Positions 41,527 through 51,684 are shown, counted from the stretch's first letter. The stretch is DNA of 64,000 nt from Pseudorhodobacter sp. MZDSW-24AT (GCF_002794355.1 NZ_PGOI01000012.1:173239-237238), one strand, 5' to 3'. Made by a program: numbers and translations. Notes: generated by a model not told the origin, from the letters alone.

Positions 41527-42063
41527 TCAGAAGGGCAGCAGCGACCAAAGCCAGCCCAGCAGGTCGCCGCCATATTGGCCGATCTTCGGAATCAGATAGG
41601 CCCAGGCCAAGGCGCCCGTCACGTTGTAGATCATGAAGCGCGGCAATCGCATGCCGCTCATCCCTGCCATCAGAAAGACCACCGGACGCAACGGTCCGAT
41701 GAAATGGCCGAAAAGCACCGTGACGGGGCCCCATTTTGCAAAGGCGGCGCGGGCGCGTTCGATCAGATCGGGGTGATCGACAAGCGGGCGCATTTGCAAC
41801 ATCGCGCCGCCATAGCGCCGCCCCAGCCAGTAGGAAAAGGTCGATCCGATCAGCGCACCGAGCGATGCGCCCACCCATAAGGGCCAAAACGGCACCACCC
41901 CGGTGGCCACCAAGGCGCCCACCCCCACCAGCACGGCGGTCGAGGGCACGAGGATCGACAGAAAGGCCGTGGTCTCGGCGGCCGCGAACACCACCATGAT
42001 CAGCGGGGTCCACCCCTGATGCGCGGCGATGAACGCCAAGATGCTCTGGCCGATTCCGTCCAA
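41527..42063 (-). CDS. DedA-family membrane protein
   Basis: A 178-residue integral membrane protein with four or five helices. It carries the DedA (SNARE-associated) domain with GSTFSYWLGRRYGG and FGHFIGPLRPVVFLMAG, the conserved G-x-x-x-G and F-x-R-x-x-P-like motifs. The family affects membrane lipid (undecaprenyl phosphate) transport and proton-motive-force balance. No ATG gives a good N-terminus; TTG at 42063, with GGGGGAG upstream, is the best start. It sits between preT and preA on the same strand with gaps of about 70-90 bases. Confidence 0.85.
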   Translation of the reverse strand: MDGIGQSILAFIAAHQGWTPLIMVVFAAAETTAFLSILVPSTAVLVGVGALVATGVVPFWPLWVGASLGALIGSTFSYWLGRRYGGAMLQMRPLVDHPDLIERARAAFAKWGPVTVLFGHFIGPLRPVVFLMAGMSGMRLPRFMIYNVTGALAWAYLIPKIGQYGGDLLGWLWSLLPF

Positions 42064-42153
42064 GACCCTCTCCCCCTGCACAAGGCCGCTGCACTGGCCC
42101 TGCCCTATCTGGGGCGGCGGCACCCGGAGTGAAAGGTGTCACGCGCTGCGGCA

Positions 42154-43473
42154 TCACGCCTCCGACAAATGCGCGTGAATTGCAAGCGCCGCGTCACGCC
42201 CTTGCGCCACCGCCGTCACCGTCAGATCTTCGCCCCCCGCCGTGCAATCGCCCCCGGCCCAGACGCGCGCGGGCAGCCCGGTGATCTTGCCCCCGGCGAC
42301 GGCCGCGCCGTCCGGCACGCCGGTCAGCGTCTGGCCAATCGCCTTGAACACCTGATCCGCCTTCAACCGGAACGTCTCGCCCGTGGGCACCAGTCCAGCC
42401 TCGGTGTCGGCCATATAGGCAAATTCCACCTCGCGCACCGCGCCATTGCCATGCACCGCCACCGGGGCCGCATTGCAGATGATGCGCACGCCCGAGGCCG
42501 TCGCATGCTCTTGCTCATAGCCCGAGGCCGACATCTTTTCTTGCCCGCGCCGGTAGACGATGGTCACGTTTTCGGCGCCAAGCAGCTTGGATTGCACCGC
42601 CGCATCCACCGCCGTCATGCCGCCCCCGATCACCACCACATCCCGGCCCACCGGCAGAGTGGTCAGATCGGTGCTCTGGCGCAATTCGGCGATGAAATCC
42701 ACCGCATTGGCCACCCCCGTCTTTTCCTCCCCCGCCGCGCGCAAGGCATTGACCCCGCCCAGACCGATGCCCAGAAACACCGCGTCATGGCGCTCCAGCA
42801 ACCCGTCCAGCGTCACATCGCGGCCCAGCTCCACCCCGGTCTGCACCGTGATGCCGCCGATCTGCAGCAACCAGTCCACCTCTTTCTGCGCAAAGCCCCC
42901 CGTCGATTTGTAGCTGGCAATCCCGTATTCGTTGAGCCCCCCGGCCTTGGCGCGGCGCTCATAGATCACAACGTCATGGCCATGCATCGCCAGACGGTGC
43001 GCACAGGCCAGACCCGCTGGCCCTGCCCCCACCACCGCCACCGTCTTGCCGGTGCGGGGCGCACGGGTGAACGGATGCAACCCGCGCGCCATCGCCACAT
43101 CGGTGGCAAAGCGCTGCAACCGCCCGATCTCGACCGGCTTGCCCTCGGCCGCCTCGCGCACACAGGCTTCTTCACACAGCGTCTCGGTGGGGCAGACCCG
43201 GGCACACATGCCGCCCAGAATGTTCTGCGTCCAGATCGTCGTCGCCGCAGCTTCCGGCGTGCCGGTGGCGATCTGGCGGATGAACAGCGGAATGTCGATG
43301 GCGGTGGGGCAGGCGGTGATGCAGGGCGCATCATGGCAGAAATAACAGCGATCCGCCGCGACATGGGCCTCATGCCCATCCAGTGGCGGCGTGTGGTCTG
43401 CAAAGTTCCCGGCGATCCTGTCGGCTGGCAGGCGGCCGGACACAATGCCGGGCGTCAGCGGGCTGTGAGTCAT
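42154..43473 (-). CDS. preT: NAD-dependent dihydropyrimidine dehydrogenase subunit PreT
   Basis: Flavin reductase partner of PreA, 439 residues, related to the small subunit of glutamate synthase. The N-terminal Cys-rich segment (CYFCHDAPCITACPTAID, and CARVCPTETLCEEAC) binds 4Fe-4S clusters. Two nucleotide-binding sites follow: VAVVGAGPAGLACAHRLA for FAD and VVVIGGGMTAVDAA for NAD(P)H. It starts near the divergent accB region. The pair makes a complete PreTA enzyme. Confidence 0.92.
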   Translation of the reverse strand: MTHSPLTPGIVSGRLPADRIAGNFADHTPPLDGHEAHVAADRCYFCHDAPCITACPTAIDIPLFIRQIATGTPEAAATTIWTQNILGGMCARVCPTETLCEEACVREAAEGKPVEIGRLQRFATDVAMARGLHPFTRAPRTGKTVAVVGAGPAGLACAHRLAMHGHDVVIYERRAKAGGLNEYGIASYKSTGGFAQKEVDWLLQIGGITVQTGVELGRDVTLDGLLERHDAVFLGIGLGGVNALRAAGEEKTGVANAVDFIAELRQSTDLTTLPVGRDVVVIGGGMTAVDAAVQSKLLGAENVTIVYRRGQEKMSASGYEQEHATASGVRIICNAAPVAVHGNGAVREVEFAYMADTEAGLVPTGETFRLKADQVFKAIGQTLTGVPDGAAVAGGKITGLPARVWAGGDCTAGGEDLTVTAVAQGRDAALAIHAHLSEA

Positions 43474-43725
43474 CAGCGATAGTCTCCCTGTTTTCTTGTG
43501 ATCTTTGAAAAAACGCTGGCACAGGTCCTTTTTTTTATCAAATGGTAAATTTTAGCCCCTCACATTATTTCAGGCCTTCCGCACAAAACTGCCCAAAAAT
43601 TGCACAGCCGAATGGGTGCTTTTCTCGCCGGAAAACGCAGGCTATAAGCGGTCAGCCCCGATGCCCGGCCCTTGCGCCAAGGGTCAACGGTAACCAACTG
43701 GCATATAAGCCAACCAGAGGACGGC

Positions 43726-44220
43726 ATGAGCAAACATTCCCCCGACGCAGATGTGGCCTTTATCTCGGCCCTTGCAGAACTTCTGAACAAGAACGAGCTG
43801 ACCGAGCTGAGCGTGAAGCGCGAATATGGCGAGGATGACAGCCTTGAAGTGCGCGTGGTCAAACAGGCCAATATCGTCACCACCCAAGTGGCAGGCCCTG
43901 CCCCGGTCTATGCGCCCGCCCCTGCCGCCGCCGCTGCGGCGCCTGCGGCCGCCGCACCGGCTGGCAATGACGATCCCGCCCAGCACCCCGGCGCCGTGAC
44001 CTCGCCCATGGTCGGCACCTGCTATCTTGCCGCCGAACCGGGGGCGACGCCCTTCACCACCGTCGGCGCCACCGTCAGCGAAGGCCAGACCGTGCTGATC
44101 ATCGAAGCCATGAAAACCATGAACCACATCCCGGCCCCCCGCTCGGGCACCGTCAAGCGCATCATGGTCGAAGACGGCACGCCCGTGGAATTCGGCGCCC
44201 CGCTCCTGATCATCGAGTGA
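43726..44220 (+). CDS. accB: Biotin carboxyl carrier protein of acetyl-CoA carboxylase
   Basis: Carries the biotin that holds CO2 in the first step of fatty-acid synthesis; 164 residues. The N-terminal part is helical, then comes an Ala/Pro-rich linker, and the C-terminal biotinyl domain has EAMKTMN with Lys 130 as the biotinylation site. The ATG at 43726 follows AGAGGAC. The 252-base gap upstream (43474-43725), shared with divergent preT, is unusually AT-rich for this window and holds an eight-T run. No riboswitch or recognised operator is seen in it. Confidence 0.95.
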   Translation: MSKHSPDADVAFISALAELLNKNELTELSVKREYGEDDSLEVRVVKQANIVTTQVAGPAPVYAPAPAAAAAAPAAAAPAGNDDPAQHPGAVTSPMVGTCYLAAEPGATPFTTVGATVSEGQTVLIIEAMKTMNHIPAPRSGTVKRIMVEDGTPVEFGAPLLIIE

Positions 44221-44225
44221 CGCCG

Positions 44226-45572
44226 ATGTTTGAAAAAATCCTGATCGCCAACCGGGGGGAAATCGCGCTGCGCGTGATTCGCGCCTGCCGTGAAATGGGG
44301 ATCAAATCGGTCGCCGTCCACTCCACCGCCGACGCCGATGCCATGCATGTCCGCATGGCGGATGAGTCGATCTGCATCGGTCCTGCGCCAAGTTCCGAAA
44401 GCTATCTGAACAAGGCCGCCATCATTTCGGCCTGCGAGATAACGGGCGCACAGGCCGTGCATCCGGGCTATGGTTTCCTGTCGGAAAACGCCAGTTTCGC
44501 GCAGGCCTTGCAAGATCACGGCCTCACCTTCATCGGACCCAATGCAGAGCATATCCGCATCATGGGCGACAAGATCACCGCCAAGGTCACGGCCAAGGAT
44601 CTGGGCATTCCGGTGGTGCCGGGCTCTGATGGCGGTGTGTCGGATTTCGAAACCGCAATCGGCGTGGCCGAAAGCATCGGGTTTCCGGTCATCATCAAAG
44701 CCACCGCCGGCGGCGGCGGCCGCGGTATGAAAGTGGCCAAGAATGCCGCCGAGCTGGAGGTTGCGTTCCGCACCGCCCGCTCCGAGGCCAAGAATGCCTT
44801 CGGCAATGACGAAGTCTATATCGAGAAATACCTGCAAAAGCCCCGCCATATCGAGATTCAGGTCTTTGGCGATGGCAAGGGCCGCGCCGTGCATCTGGGC
44901 GAACGCGACTGCTCGCTTCAGCGCCGCCACCAGAAAGTCTTCGAAGAAGCGCCCGGCCCCTCGATCACGCCCGCGATGCGCGCCGAAATCGGCAAGATCT
45001 GCGCCGATGCCGTGGCCAAGATCAACTACATCGGGGCTGGCACCATCGAGTTTCTCTATGAAGACGGCAAGTTCTACTTCATCGAGATGAACACCCGCCT
45101 GCAGGTGGAACATCCTGTCACCGAATATATTTTCGGGGTGGATCTCGTGCGCGAACAGATCCGGGTCGCGGCGGGCCTGCCGATGTCCTTCGGTCAGGAT
45201 GATCTCGAAATCAACGGCCACGCCATCGAAGTGCGGATCAATGCCGAAAAGCTGCCGAACTTCGCGCCCTGCCCCGGCAAGGTGCAGATGTTCCACGCGC
45301 CCGGCGGCTTTGGCGTCCGCATGGATTCGGCGCTTTACTCCGGCTATTCGATCCCGCCCTATTACGACAGCCTGATCGGCAAGCTGATCGTCCACGGCCG
45401 TGACCGCCCCGAGGCCTTGGCCCGCCTGCGCCGCGCCTTGGGCGAGCTGATCATCGACGGGGTGGAAACCACCACCCCCCTCTTCGATGCCCTGTTGAAC
45501 GAGCCCGACATCCAGTCCGGCGATTACAACATTCACTGGCTGGAAAAATGGCTGGCCGCGCAGTTCGGCTAA
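44226..45572 (+). CDS. accC: Biotin carboxylase subunit of acetyl-CoA carboxylase
   Basis: Carboxylates the biotin on AccB using ATP and bicarbonate; 448 residues, the usual length. Recognised from [18 protein letters not shown] at the N-terminus, the Gly-rich ATP-grasp loop [27 protein letters not shown] and the nearby catalytic residues. The ATG at 44226 is six bases past accB; a GTG overlapping the accB stop is a possible but less likely start. The carboxyltransferase genes accA and accD are not here, as is usual in alphaproteobacteria. Confidence 0.96.
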   Translation: MFEKILIANRGEIALRVIRACREMGIKSVAVHSTADADAMHVRMADESICIGPAPSSESYLNKAAIISACEITGAQAVHPGYGFLSENASFAQALQDHGLTFIGPNAEHIRIMGDKITAKVTAKDLGIPVVPGSDGGVSDFETAIGVAESIGFPVIIKATAGGGGRGMKVAKNAAELEVAFRTARSEAKNAFGNDEVYIEKYLQKPRHIEIQVFGDGKGRAVHLGERDCSLQRRHQKVFEEAPGPSITPAMRAEIGKICADAVAKINYIGAGTIEFLYEDGKFYFIEMNTRLQVEHPVTEYIFGVDLVREQIRVAAGLPMSFGQDDLEINGHAIEVRINAEKLPNFAPCPGKVQMFHAPGGFGVRMDSALYSGYSIPPYYDSLIGKLIVHGRDRPEALARLRRALGELIIDGVETTTPLFDALLNEPDIQSGDYNIHWLEKWLAAQFG

Positions 45573-45627
45573 GCTTTGGCGGGGGGGCATGCCCCCCCGC
45601 TGGCGCCGCTGCCCCGGCGCCCGTGTC

Positions 45628-46329
45628 ATGACCACGCACCTCACCCCCGCCCTTTTGCTTCAGGCCTATGCCATGGGAATCTTCCCGATGGCAGAGTCCG
45701 CCTCGGCGCCCGAGGTGCATTGGATCGATCCCAAGCGGCGCGGCGTCTTCGATCTCGACCGCTTCCACATCTCGCGCTCGCTGCGCCGTGCGATCTTGCG
45801 CGCGGAGTATCAGGTAACGGTCGACACCGATTTTGCAGGCGTGGTCGCGGCCTGTGCCGACCGGCCAGAAACCTGGATCAACCCGACCATTTTTACCCTG
45901 TATCAAGCCCTGCACGCGCAAGGACAGGCCCACAGCCTTGAAGTCCGCGCCGAAGGCGCGCTGATCGGGGGGGTCTATGGCGTGGTGCTGGGGGGCGCTT
46001 TCTTCGGCGAATCCATGTTCTCACGCCGGACCGATGCCTCAAAGATCGCGCTGGCCTGGCTGGTGCACCGCTTGCGTGCCGGAGGCTTCACGCTGTTTGA
46101 CACGCAGTTCCTGACGCCGCATCTGGCAAGCCTAGGCGCCATCGAAATTCCGCGCGCCGAATACCACCGCAGGCTCGCGCGCGCCTTGAACACAGCCGCG
46201 CAGTTCGCCCCCCCGGGCTACGCGCCTTATCCTTCGTTGATCTCTTCCAGCGGCTCGTCCGACGGGTCCGGCTCGGTCACTTCTGGCGCCACAAAGCCGG
46301 AATCGCAAGACAGCACCCAGATGTCGTAG
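45628..46329 (+). CDS. aat: Leucyl/phenylalanyl-tRNA--protein transferase
   Basis: Adds Leu or Phe to proteins with N-terminal Arg or Lys, which marks them for ClpAP; 233 residues. Family motifs AYAMGIFPMAES, GGAFFGESMFSR and DTQFLTPHLASLGAIEIPR are clear. The C-terminal end QDSTQMS resembles the usual STQTS finish, so the stop at 46329 is probably real although it lies 103 bases inside the convergent DUF2155 gene. The ATG at 45628 gives the standard N-terminus. Confidence 0.93.
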   Translation: MTTHLTPALLLQAYAMGIFPMAESASAPEVHWIDPKRRGVFDLDRFHISRSLRRAILRAEYQVTVDTDFAGVVAACADRPETWINPTIFTLYQALHAQGQAHSLEVRAEGALIGGVYGVVLGGAFFGESMFSRRTDASKIALAWLVHRLRAGGFTLFDTQFLTPHLASLGAIEIPRAEYHRRLARALNTAAQFAPPGYAPYPSLISSSGSSDGSGSVTSGATKPESQDSTQMS

Positions 46330-46649
46330 CGCGGGTGATCCATGGCTGACAGCGCGGGGCTCGACGCCAGCATCCAGCCGGAAAACATCGTCTGCGCCGC
46401 TTCCGTTTCGACCACTGTCAGGTGTGCCTGCGCATCCGCCGCCGGGTTGTCGCGTGGAAAACGGCATTCGTCCAGCAACACCGTCAAGCGACCCAGCTGC
46501 ACCGTCTCTCCGCGCGACATCGACAGATCCGCCACGCGGCCCGTCACCTTGTCCAGAAAGCGCAAGGTCCCGCCGGGGGCCGAGTCCATCTCTTGCGCGG
46601 CGGCCAGACCGGGCGCCAGCAGCATCAGCGCCAGACACAGCCGCTTCAT
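46227..46649 (-). CDS. DUF2155-family periplasmic protein
   Basis: A 140-residue protein with a signal peptide (LCLALMLLAPGLAAA). The mature part has the DUF2155 pattern: LRFLDKVTGRVADLSM, LDECRFPRDNP, then FSGWMLASSPALSAMDHPRYDIWVL. This segment binds to the class of proteins seen in many Rhodobacterales and rhizobia, function unknown. Its ATG overlaps the mlaD stop by four bases. Its 3' end overlaps that of aat by 103 bases. Confidence 0.85.
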   Translation of the reverse strand: MKRLCLALMLLAPGLAAAQEMDSAPGGTLRFLDKVTGRVADLSMSRGETVQLGRLTVLLDECRFPRDNPAADAQAHLTVVETEAAQTMFSGWMLASSPALSAMDHPRYDIWVLSCDSGFVAPEVTEPDPSDEPLEEINEG

Positions 46650-47110
46650 GGCGTGGCCTCCGGCTCATCCGAGCCGCTGACGAATTTCATCAACAGCGTG
46701 ATCAGGCTCACCGCGCCTTGCGTGTCTTCGATCTCATCCCCCGGAGACAAAGTGTCCAAGGCCCCGCCCGGCACGATCTCCACGAAATTCCCGCCCAGCA
46801 AGCCTTCCGAAGAAATCAGAATCGCACTGTCCTCGGGCAACAGGATGTCCTGCCGGATCTGAATGGTGGCATCGGCGAAAAAGGTTTCCGGATTCAGGCG
46901 CAGATCACTGATGGTCCCCACCTTAAGCCCTGCCATCCGCACATCGGACCCAATGCTGATTCCATCCATCGCACGAAAGCTCGCGGTCAGCGGATAGGTT
47001 TGTCCCACCCGCGTCATCAGCCCGGCCGAATTGGCCGCATAGGCCAAAAACCCCACCGCCACGGCCAGCACCGCAGCGCCCGCCAGGATCTCCGCGCGCT
47101 CCGATGCCAT
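46646..47110 (-). CDS. MlaD-like (MCE-domain) phospholipid transport protein
   Basis: A 154-residue protein with one N-terminal membrane helix (about residues 5-25) and a single MCE domain: YPLTASFRAMDGISIGSDVRMAG, VGTISDLRL, SSEGLLGGNFVEIVPGG. This is the layout of MlaD, the periplasmic lipid-binding subunit of the Mla system that keeps outer-membrane asymmetry. The partner genes mlaF, mlaE, mlaC and mlaB are not adjacent. Its start overlaps the NDUFA12 stop (TAATG); the downstream DUF2155 gene overlaps by ATGA. Confidence 0.88.
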   Translation of the reverse strand: MASERAEILAGAAVLAVAVGFLAYAANSAGLMTRVGQTYPLTASFRAMDGISIGSDVRMAGLKVGTISDLRLNPETFFADATIQIRQDILLPEDSAILISSEGLLGGNFVEIVPGGALDTLSPGDEIEDTQGAVSLITLLMKFVSGSDEPEATP

Positions 47111-47484
47111 TATTCCGGCTGCCACGCTTCATAATCGGCGCGCGGCGCTGGCTGCGCGCGGCGCAGCGACCCGCTGGGCGCATAAGCCGCCATCGTCCCG
47201 GTCAGGTTCTCCTGATGCGGCTTTTCCCATGCCTTACGGCGCAGCGGCGCCTTGGTCGGCGGCTCGTCCCACGTGAAATGCAGCCAGCCATGCCAGTCGG
47301 GCGACACCCGCGAGGCTTCCATCTCGCCGTTGTAAATCACCCAGCGCTTCTTGGCGTCGGCGGTTTGGTAATAGATGTTGCCCTGATCATCCTCGCCCAC
47401 CTTGATCCCCTTGCGGGCGGTAAAGATCTGGGTGCCAATCGTCTGGCTGTTCCACCAGGTGAGCAGGCGCTTGAGGAAATACAT
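47110..47484 (-). CDS. NDUFA12-family accessory subunit of complex I (17.2-kDa homologue)
   Basis: A 124-residue homologue of NDUFA12, an accessory subunit of mitochondrial complex I also known from Paracoccus and other alphaproteobacteria. Features are the short N-terminal [32 protein letters not shown], and the highly typical [13 protein letters not shown]. The ATG at 47484 follows GGAGG and excludes the longer open frame. It is 26 kb from the nuo operon and leads a three-gene unit with mlaD and DUF2155. Confidence 0.92.
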   Translation of the reverse strand: MYFLKRLLTWWNSQTIGTQIFTARKGIKVGEDDQGNIYYQTADAKKRWVIYNGEMEASRVSPDWHGWLHFTWDEPPTKAPLRRKAWEKPHQENLTGTMAAYAPSGSLRRAQPAPRADYEAWQPE

Positions 47485-47568
47485 CGGGAGCCTCCGGTTG
47501 CTTGTGCCTGATATGGCGGAAATAGCGGTCAAGGTCTAGGGCCTCTGCACCCTGCACATCACCAGACG

Positions 47569-47612
47569 CCGGGGCCCTGCGCGATTTTTCGCAGAAAAAT
47601 CGTCCTCCCCCG
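47569..47612. repeat. Nested hairpin related to the element at 40082
   Basis: Inner arms 47582-47590 and 47594-47602 (AT-rich, three-base loop) sit inside a GGGG / CCCC outer pair. The left flank CCGGGGCCC and the right flank GTCCT match the 40082 element. It lies in the 199-base gap between NDUFA12 and the clpX terminator; nothing else is seen in that gap. Confidence 0.65.
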
Positions 47613-47630
47613 CCAACACAACTTTTGGTG

Positions 47631-47658
47631 AAAAAAGGCGCGGGAACACCCGCGCCTT
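47631..47658 (-). terminator. clpX: Intrinsic terminator of clpX
   Basis: On the minus strand a 10-bp GC stem (47649-47658 with 47635-47644, loop of four) is followed by six T. It lies 25 bases past the clpX stop. Confidence 0.9.
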
Positions 47659-47683
47659 GCGACCTCGTCCCTCGCACAGCGTC

Positions 47684-48949
<1,266 letters not shown>

Positions 48950-49012
48950 GGGTTTCCTCAAGCCTTGTCAACGGAAAGTCTAGGCCAAGCCACAACCCTC
49001 CACAATGTCAAA

Positions 49013-49043
49013 TTGCCCCCCGGACGCGCCGCCCGGGGGGCAA
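49013..49043 (-). terminator. Hairpin between clpP and clpX
   Basis: A perfect 11-bp stem (49013-49023 with 49033-49043) with a nine-base loop, directly after the clpP stop. On the minus strand it is followed by ATTT, a weak T-tract, so it may only attenuate read-through into clpX. Confidence 0.75.
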
Positions 49044-49047
49044 GGTG

Positions 49048-49680
49048 TCACTTCGTCGTGTCATCCACCTTGCCACGGCTGGCCACGATCTCGTCGATCA
49101 GGCCCCACGCCTTGGCATCTTCGGCCGACATGAAATTGTCGCGCTCCAGCGCCGCCTCCACCGTTTCATAGCTGTTGCCGGTGTGATGCACATAAATCTC
49201 GTTCAAGCGGCGCTTGAGCTTTTCGGTCTCACGGGCATGGATCATGATATCCGTCGCCTGCCCCTGATACCCGCCCGAAGGCTGGTGCACCATCACCCGG
49301 CTGTTGGGCAGGCTGAAGCGCATGCCCTTTTCCCCGGCGGTCAGCAACAGGCTGCCCATCGAGGCCGCCTGCCCGATCACAAGCGTGCTGACCTTGGGCT
49401 TGATGTATTGCATGGTGTCATAGATCGACAGCCCGCTCGTCACCACGCCGCCGGGGCTGTTGATATACATGCTGATTTCCTTCGACGGATTTTCCGCCTC
49501 AAGAAACAGCAGTTGCGCGCAGATCAGGCTGGACATGCCATCATGCACCGGGCCGGACAGAAAGATGATCCGCTCCTTCAGCATGCGCGAAAAGATGTCA
49601 TAAGCCCGCTCGCCCCGGCTGGTCTGTTCGACAACCATGGGGACAAGGGTATTCATGTAGTGATCAACGGGGTCGCGCAT
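49048..49680 (-). CDS. clpP: ATP-dependent Clp protease proteolytic subunit
   Basis: Serine protease of the ClpXP complex; 210 residues. Catalytic Ser 107 is in GQAASMGS and His 132 in VHQPSGG, with the Asp in the C-terminal region. The INSPGG loop is intact. The ATG at 49680 has AGAGG upstream; a later ATG (49656) lacks a ribosome site. It is transcribed ahead of clpX. Confidence 0.97.
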   Translation of the reverse strand: MRDPVDHYMNTLVPMVVEQTSRGERAYDIFSRMLKERIIFLSGPVHDGMSSLICAQLLFLEAENPSKEISMYINSPGGVVTSGLSIYDTMQYIKPKVSTLVIGQAASMGSLLLTAGEKGMRFSLPNSRVMVHQPSGGYQGQATDIMIHARETEKLKRRLNEIYVHHTGNSYETVEAALERDNFMSAEDAKAWGLIDEIVASRGKVDDTTK

Positions 49681-49855
49681 GGGGCCTGCCTCTTGGATGT
49701 CTGCAAGGTAAATACGGGGCGGTCATTGACAGAGTCTTAGTGGGGCGATGCGGGGGCTGCAAGGGCACCCGGTTTTTTCCCCGCCATCGCGGTGCAGAGC
49801 CTCTGTGCAGCCTTGCCCTTGATCCTGCGCGGAACCGGGCTAGCTGCGGGCCACG

Positions 49856-51058
49856 ATGAAGACCCCCTTTCCCCACCCCACCGCCACCCGCGACAGCGCC
49901 TTGGCGCAGCTCCATCGCTTCCTGCCTCTGGCGGGCAAGGATTACGCCATACGGCGCAACCTGCACCGGCCGGGGCATCCGCATGTGTCGCAACTCTCGC
50001 CCTATCTGCGCAGCCGCATTCTCACCGAAGCCGAAGTGATCCACGCCGTCCGCGCCGCCCATGGGGCCGAGGCCGATACATTCGTGTCCGAAGTGCTTTG
50101 GCGCACCTATTGGAAGGGCTGGCTCGAAATGCGCCCGCAGGTCTGGCGTGAGACGCGGGCGGCGGTGCACGCCGCGCTCGCCCGACTCGACCGTGACCGC
50201 GATCTTGCCCGCACGCATGAGGCCGCCTGCGCCGGACAAACCGGGATCGATGGCTTTGATGATTGGGCGCGCGACTTGGTCGCCACCGGCTATATGCACA
50301 ACCATCAGCGCATGTGTTTTGCCTCGATCTGGATCTTCACCTTGCATCTGCCGTGGCAACTCGGGGCCGATTTCTTCCTGCGCCACCTCCTTGACGGCGA
50401 TCCCGCGTCGAACACCCTGTCCTGGCGCTGGGTGGCGGGCCTGCACACGCCTGGCAAAACCTATCTCGCCAAGGCCGAGGCGATCACCACGCTCAGCGAC
50501 GGGCGCTATTGGCCCAAGGGCCTTGCGACGCAGGATTTCCCGATCAGCGGCCCCGCAAATCCACCCGCAGGCCCTTGCCCGCAAGGTGGCGCTTGGGACC
50601 ATGGCCTTCCCACCGCCTTGCTTTTGCACGAGGAAGATCTGTCACCGGACTGGCTGTTAAACGCCGGGCTGCGCCCCCTCTCGACCGCTTTCCTGCTCGA
50701 TCCCGAGGCGCGCTCCCCGCGCCCGGTCTCGCCGCTCATCAAGGATTTCCTGCGCCAAGGCGTGGAAGACTGCATTCAGCGCCACAGCGCCGATCTGGCC
50801 TCTTTGCATGGTCCGGTGCACGGCCCGGGCGCGGTGGATGCGGTGGTGGCTTGGGCACGGCAGACGGCAGCCCTGCAAGTCGTCACGCCCTTCGCCCCGG
50901 TTGGCCCCGTGGCCGATCTGCTCACCGATCTCGACCAACGGCTCGCGGCGGAAAACATCCGTCTCGTGCGGGCGATGCGCCCTTATGATGCCGCGCTTTG
51001 GCCACATGCAACGCATGGCTTCTTCCGCTTTCATCAGGCCGCGCGCGCCCTCGTCTAA
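49856..51058 (+). CDS. Photolyase/cryptochrome-like FAD protein with domains in reversed order
   Basis: A 400-residue protein. The first roughly 230 residues are the photolyase FAD-binding domain: VSEVLWRTYWKGW, GYMHNHQRMCFASIWIF and LLDGDPASNTLSWRWVAG, the last matching the conserved DGD-x-A-x-N-x-x-x-W-x-W core that holds the flavin. The alpha/beta antenna domain that normally comes first is missing from the N-terminus. In its place the C-terminal 160 residues start TALLLHEEDLSPDW and end ATHGFFRFHQ. By eye these align with the start (LVWFRQDLRLHDN) and the end of that antenna domain. DNA repair or blue-light sensing is possible; neither is shown. Confidence 0.8.
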   Translation: MKTPFPHPTATRDSALAQLHRFLPLAGKDYAIRRNLHRPGHPHVSQLSPYLRSRILTEAEVIHAVRAAHGAEADTFVSEVLWRTYWKGWLEMRPQVWRETRAAVHAALARLDRDRDLARTHEAACAGQTGIDGFDDWARDLVATGYMHNHQRMCFASIWIFTLHLPWQLGADFFLRHLLDGDPASNTLSWRWVAGLHTPGKTYLAKAEAITTLSDGRYWPKGLATQDFPISGPANPPAGPCPQGGAWDHGLPTALLLHEEDLSPDWLLNAGLRPLSTAFLLDPEARSPRPVSPLIKDFLRQGVEDCIQRHSADLASLHGPVHGPGAVDAVVAWARQTAALQVVTPFAPVGPVADLLTDLDQRLAAENIRLVRAMRPYDAALWPHATHGFFRFHQAARALV

Positions 51059-51684
51059 TCCCGACCGGAGGGCGCATCGAAAAACGCGCGCCGCCCCAGC
51101 ACCACACGGGCGGCCGCGGTGACCAGACACAGCCCGCCGAAAATCAAGGCCGCCTCGGGAAACAGGGCCGGGAACAGGCACAGCAGCACGAAAAACCCGA
51201 TCGTCTCGGTGCCTTCCAGCAATCCAACGGCATAATACAGCGATTTCTCGCCTTGCTGCGTGGTCGTCATCCGCCGTTTGGCCGCAATGATCGCATAGCC
51301 CAGAAAGCTCGCCGCATTGGTGTAAAACGCCGCCAGCAAAAAGGCCCCCGCCACCCCGTTCGCAGCCGGATCGCGCAGCACAAAGGCCAGCGGAATCGCC
51401 GCGTAAAACACGAAGTCGCAAAAGATATCGAAATATCCGCCGAAATCGGTCTTGAACGTTGCGCGCGCCACCGCGCCATCCAGCCCGTCCAGCAGACGGC
51501 CCAGCAAAAGCGGCAGCAAAGCCATCCAGCCCGGCAGGCCAACGGCCAGCATCGCCGCCGCCGCCAGACCAAAGCCAAGGCCAAGCAGCGTCACGCCATC
51601 CGCCGTCGCCCCCCGCGCGGCCAGCCAATGCCCCGCCCGGTTCAAGGGCGGATCGATCAGGCGGCGCATCACCCCGTCCAGCAT
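51055..51684 (-). CDS. CDP-alcohol phosphatidyltransferase
   Basis: A 209-residue membrane enzyme with about six helices. The family's catalytic signature D-G-x2-A-R-x8-G-x3-D-x3-D is complete in DGAVARATFKTDFGGYFD and its extension. The family joins a CDP-linked lipid to an alcohol such as glycerol phosphate, inositol phosphate or choline; which one is used here is unclear. The ATG at 51684 has AAAGGA upstream. It converges with the photolyase-like gene, overlapping it by four bases. Confidence 0.85.
   Translation of the reverse strand: MLDGVMRRLIDPPLNRAGHWLAARGATADGVTLLGLGFGLAAAAMLAVGLPGWMALLPLLLGRLLDGLDGAVARATFKTDFGGYFDIFCDFVFYAAIPLAFVLRDPAANGVAGAFLLAAFYTNAASFLGYAIIAAKRRMTTTQQGEKSLYYAVGLLEGTETIGFFVLLCLFPALFPEAALIFGGLCLVTAAARVVLGRRAFFDAPSGRD

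Noticed and set aside
49741..49855. A short gene between clpP and the photolyase-like gene
   Set aside because: The candidate frame lacks a ribosome site and runs into the photolyase-like gene in another frame. The segment is more likely promoter sequence for both.
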